Shown piece by piece: positions 4,725 to 7,449 of a stretch of 7,449 nt of DNA (position 1 is its first letter; every line of letters begins with the position of its first letter). The notes beneath the pieces were generated by a model. It saw only the letters and a list, made by a program, of their open reading frames with translations, was not told the DNA's origin and searched no databases. Both the position numbers and the translations under genes were made by a program. The DNA is from Candidatus Eiseniibacteriota bacterium (GTDB lineage: Bacteria > Eisenbacteria > RBG-16-71-46 > CAIMUX01 > VGJL01). The stretch covers positions 1-7,449 of the forward strand of contig WJJW01000226.1 in the NCBI GenBank assembly GCA_014729455.1, given 5' to 3'.

Positions 4725-7449
4725 ATGATCGGCTCGAAGATCTCCCACTTCCGCATCCTCGACCGGATCGGCGAGGGGGGAATGGGCGTCGTTTATCGTG
4801 CGGAGGACGTCGAGCTCCACCGGCACGTCGCCTTGAAGGTCCTGCGTCGCGACTTCGTCGGCAACGCCGCCCGACGGGCCCGCTTCCTCCGGGAGGGACG
4901 CACCGCCGCGAAGATCAACCATCCCAGCATCGCCACGATCCACGAGATCGGCGAGGCGCAGGAGGAGATCTTCATCGCGATGGAGCTCGTCCGGGGCCGT
5001 TCCCTGAAGGAGCGGATCGGCGGCCGTCCGATGCCCGTCGAGCAGGCCGTCGGAATCGCGACGCAGATCGCCGGCGGGCTCGCCGCCGCCCACGCCGCGC
5101 AGGTGCTCCATCGCGACCTGAAGCCGGCCAACGTCGTCCTCGGCGAGGACGGTCGGGTGAAGATCCTCGACTTCGGGCTCGCCAAGCTGCTGGAACGCGC
5201 CGCCGCGTCCGCCTCGCGCCGGGAGCAGGAAACCCTCTCGGATCTGGCGACCGGCGAGGGGAAGATCCTGGGGACCGTCGCCTACATGTCTCCGGAGCAG
5301 GCGCGCGGCAAGCCGGTCGACCTCCGCTCCGACATCTTCTCGTTCGGCATCACACTCTACGAGATGTTGACCGGGCAGGCCCCCTTCCGCGGAGAGACTC
5401 CGAGCGACACCCTGGCGTCGATCCTCAAGGAGGAGCCGCGGCCGCCGATCGCCGCGCACCGGCACGTGCCTCCGGCGCTCGTGCGGATCGTCGAGCGTTG
5501 CCTGCACAAGCGGCCCGAAGAACGCTACCAGTCGGCGCGCGAACTGGCGGCCGACCTCCACGCTCTCCAGTCGGGGTCGAACTCGCAGTCGGTCACGATC
5601 GACAGCGACAGCGGTTCCTCGGTGCTCGGTCCCGCCTCGACGTCGAGCTGGGAGAGCGGACTCCGCCCGGCCGCGCGGAGCGCCCGCCTCTGGACCGCCG
5701 GAGTCGCCGTGGCCGCGCTGGCGATCGCGACCGGGTTCTTCGTTCCGCGCATCGCCGATCGCGGGACCGCGGTCGTCCGCGCCGAGCGGATCGAGAACTC
5801 GCTCGCGGTGATGCCGTTTCAAAACCTCAAGGATCCGTCCGATCCGCAGCGTTTCGGTCAGATCCTCCAGGAGCTGATCATCACCGACCTGTCGGGCCTC
5901 AACCCGTTGAAGGTCTTCTCCAGCCAGCGCCTCTACGACGTGCAGAAGCAGGTCGGCGGGCCGGACGAGGCACAGATCGACCGCGAGCTGAGCACGAAGA
6001 TCGCGCGCGGCGCGGGGGCGCATTCGATCCTCGAGGGATCCTTGAGCCAGCTCGGGACGGGATGGATCCTCACCGCGCATCTCATCGACGTCGACACGGG
6101 GACCGTGCTCGCCTCCCAGCGGATCGACGGACAGGATCTCTACACGATGGTCGACGAGCTCACCGAACGGCTGCGCGGCGACCTGCAGGTGACGATGAGC
6201 GGACCGGCGCTGGCCGCCTCCGTGCGGGAGAAGACCTCGGCCTCGCTCGACGCCTACCGGCACTTCATCGCCGGAGTCGAGCTGCTCAACCAGGGACGCT
6301 ACGAGGCGGCCGCCGACTCTCTGCGCGTCGCGATCGAGCACGACCCCGGGTTCGGCCAGGCGTATTACAAGCAGGCGATGGCGCTCTGGTGGGAAGGACA
6401 CAGCGCGGATCGGGCCAAGCAGCAGCTCACGCAGATCTTGACCCGGGGCCTCTACTCCAACCGCCTCGAGAGGCTGATGGCCGAGGCGGGTCTGGCGTTG
6501 ATCAGTCGGGACTGGGAGGAGGCGATCCCGCTCTACCGGCAGGTCGCCGAGCAGTTCCCCGACGAGAAGGAGGGGTGGTACGGCCTCGGCGAGGCCCTGT
6601 TCCACTCGGGAACCGGCGACGAGGAGGAGACCCTGGCGGCCTTCGAGAAGGCGATCGCGCTGGACCCGTCATTCACGCTCGCCTACCGGCACGTCTTCGA
6701 CATCTCCCTCCAGCGCGGCGCGTTTCGGGAGGCCCTCGCGCGGGCGAAGGAGTTCATCCGCGCCCATCCCGAGAATCCCGTCGGCTACTCCTGGTGGGTT
6801 TCCGTTGCGACACGCTGGGGGGACGAGGCGGAGATCGACGCGGCGATGCGGGAGGCCCGGGCGCGCGCCTCCTCTCCCGAGGAGCTGCGCCGGATCCTCG
6901 TGGATGCGGCGAACGGTTACCGAATGCGCCACGACCTCGTAGAGGCCGAGCGGCTGTACGAGGAAGCGCGCCGGATCGACCCGGAGGGCGTCGACTTCTC
7001 CTGGCTGAGTGGATTCGGCGGAACCCTCTTCCGGCTCGGGCGCTCGGACGAGGCCCGTGCGCTGTTCGCCGAGCACGCGAAACTCCTCGACGAGAACCAG
7101 GACCTCGTGAAGCGGACGGAGGTCGAGTTTCTGCTCGGTGCCGGTGAAACGCAGCATGCGATCGAGAAGGCGACGCGCCGGCTCGAAGAGGATCCCGAGG
7201 AGTTCGACAATCTGATCCTGCTGGCGCAGGGCCTCGTTCGCACCGGCGCCGTGGAGCGCGTCCGCGCGATCCGCGACTCGCTGGAGCGGGCGGAAACCGA
7301 TCCGGAGAAACAGGCGAAGTTCCTCCGGTCGATCGGCTCGCGCCTCTTCACCGAGATGCGCTTCGATCTCGGGAGGGAGTGGCTGGAGAGCGGCCTCTCG
7401 CTGGATCCGGAGGGCACGGAACCGGAGTCGCGGTTGCCGCTCGGCTTCC
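4725..7449 (+). CDS. Membrane Ser/Thr protein kinase with TolB-N-like and TPR tail, 3' end missing
   Basis: PknB/Hanks-type Ser/Thr kinase, 908 residues visible and open at the right edge. The kinase domain spans about 8-280 and looks catalytically complete. It has the Gly loop GEGGMGVVY (16-24), ATP-binding K38, helix-C E57, HRDLKPAN (129-136) with catalytic D131, DFG (149-151), SPE (189-191) and D203. A Ser-rich linker (283-309) leads to one membrane helix (about 322-340). By topology this puts the kinase in the cytoplasm and the tail outside the membrane. Residues 358-485 (SLAVMPFQNL, ILEGSLSQLGTGWILTAHL, DVDTGTVLASQRI) match the TolB-N/FlgO-like region common in these kinases. TPR-like helical pairs follow from about 508, clearest at 511-544, 616-650, 722-755 and 864-896. 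The tail probably senses a ligand or scaffolds partners; no substrate is visible. The promoter region suggests ECF-sigma control, which is an inference. Confidence 0.95.
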   Translation, partial: MIGSKISHFRILDRIGEGGMGVVYRAEDVELHRHVALKVLRRDFVGNAARRARFLREGRTAAKINHPSIATIHEIGEAQEEIFIAMELVRGRSLKERIGGRPMPVEQAVGIATQIAGGLAAAHAAQVLHRDLKPANVVLGEDGRVKILDFGLAKLLERAAASASRREQETLSDLATGEGKILGTVAYMSPEQARGKPVDLRSDIFSFGITLYEMLTGQAPFRGETPSDTLASILKEEPRPPIAAHRHVPPALVRIVERCLHKRPEERYQSARELAADLHALQSGSNSQSVTIDSDSGSSVLGPASTSSWESGLRPAARSARLWTAGVAVAALAIATGFFVPRIADRGTAVVRAERIENSLAVMPFQNLKDPSDPQRFGQILQELIITDLSGLNPLKVFSSQRLYDVQKQVGGPDEAQIDRELSTKIARGAGAHSILEGSLSQLGTGWILTAHLIDVDTGTVLASQRIDGQDLYTMVDELTERLRGDLQVTMSGPALAASVREKTSASLDAYRHFIAGVELLNQGRYEAAADSLRVAIEHDPGFGQAYYKQAMALWWEGHSADRAKQQLTQILTRGLYSNRLERLMAEAGLALISRDWEEAIPLYRQVAEQFPDEKEGWYGLGEALFHSGTGDEEETLAAFEKAIALDPSFTLAYRHVFDISLQRGAFREALARAKEFIRAHPENPVGYSWWVSVATRWGDEAEIDAAMREARARASSPEELRRILVDAANGYRMRHDLVEAERLYEEARRIDPEGVDFSWLSGFGGTLFRLGRSDEARALFAEHAKLLDENQDLVKRTEVEFLLGAGETQHAIEKATRRLEEDPEEFDNLILLAQGLVRTGAVERVRAIRDSLERAETDPEKQAKFLRSIGSRLFTEMRFDLGREWLESGLSLDPEGTEPESRLPLGF

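Noticed and set aside
2949..6605. A 1218-codon open frame on the minus strand across the unknown gene and the kinase gene.
   Set aside because: It is the antisense shadow of two well-supported plus-strand genes. Its translation is Arg/Pro/Gly-rich with no domain, and GC-rich codon use keeps such antisense frames open.
4601..7147. An 848-codon plus-strand frame overlapping the kinase.
   Set aside because: It is a different frame from the kinase, which shows every catalytic motif in order. This frame's product is Arg/Gly-rich and unrecognisable.

Overview
This is a GC-rich bacterial window holding four protein genes in two divergent pairs. Two genes read leftwards in the first 1.47 kb and two read rightwards from about 2.08 kb to the right edge. 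Both edges cut a gene. The phylum cannot be fixed from the sequence. The strong third-position G/C, and a Ser/Thr kinase joined through one membrane helix to a TolB-N/FlgO-like region and a long TPR tail, are typical of Acidobacteriota, candidate Eisenbacteria and similar lineages rich in such kinases. That placement is an inference.

Left half, minus strand. A class I SAM-dependent methyltransferase (about 668-1462) is followed by the N-terminal two thirds of an ABC-transporter ATPase of the glycine betaine/choline (OpuCA/OsmV/ProV) type, which runs off the left edge. They are 175 bases apart in the same orientation and may share a transcript. The permease and binding-protein genes expected for such a transporter would lie to the left, outside the window.

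Middle. About 600 bases between the divergent gene pairs (1479-2080) hold no convincing gene. This stretch must carry the promoters for both directions. It contains a few small inverted repeats and two adjacent 10-bp palindromes just before the rightward gene.

Right half, plus strand. A 789-residue multi-domain protein of unknown function (2081-4450) resembles uncharacterised regions often seen in SEC-C-associated proteins, but it carries no SEC-C zinc motif. It ends in a segment resembling the MbcA/ParS/Xre (DUF2384-like) antitoxin fold. It is followed by a 274-base leader with a plausible ECF-sigma promoter, several small inverted repeats and a strong ribosome binding site. After the leader comes a membrane Ser/Thr kinase with all catalytic residues in place, whose TPR tail is still open at base 7449.

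I see no RNA gene, insertion sequence, CRISPR array or clear sign of recent transfer. The most unfamiliar item is the multi-domain protein at 2081-4450. The others belong to well-known classes.
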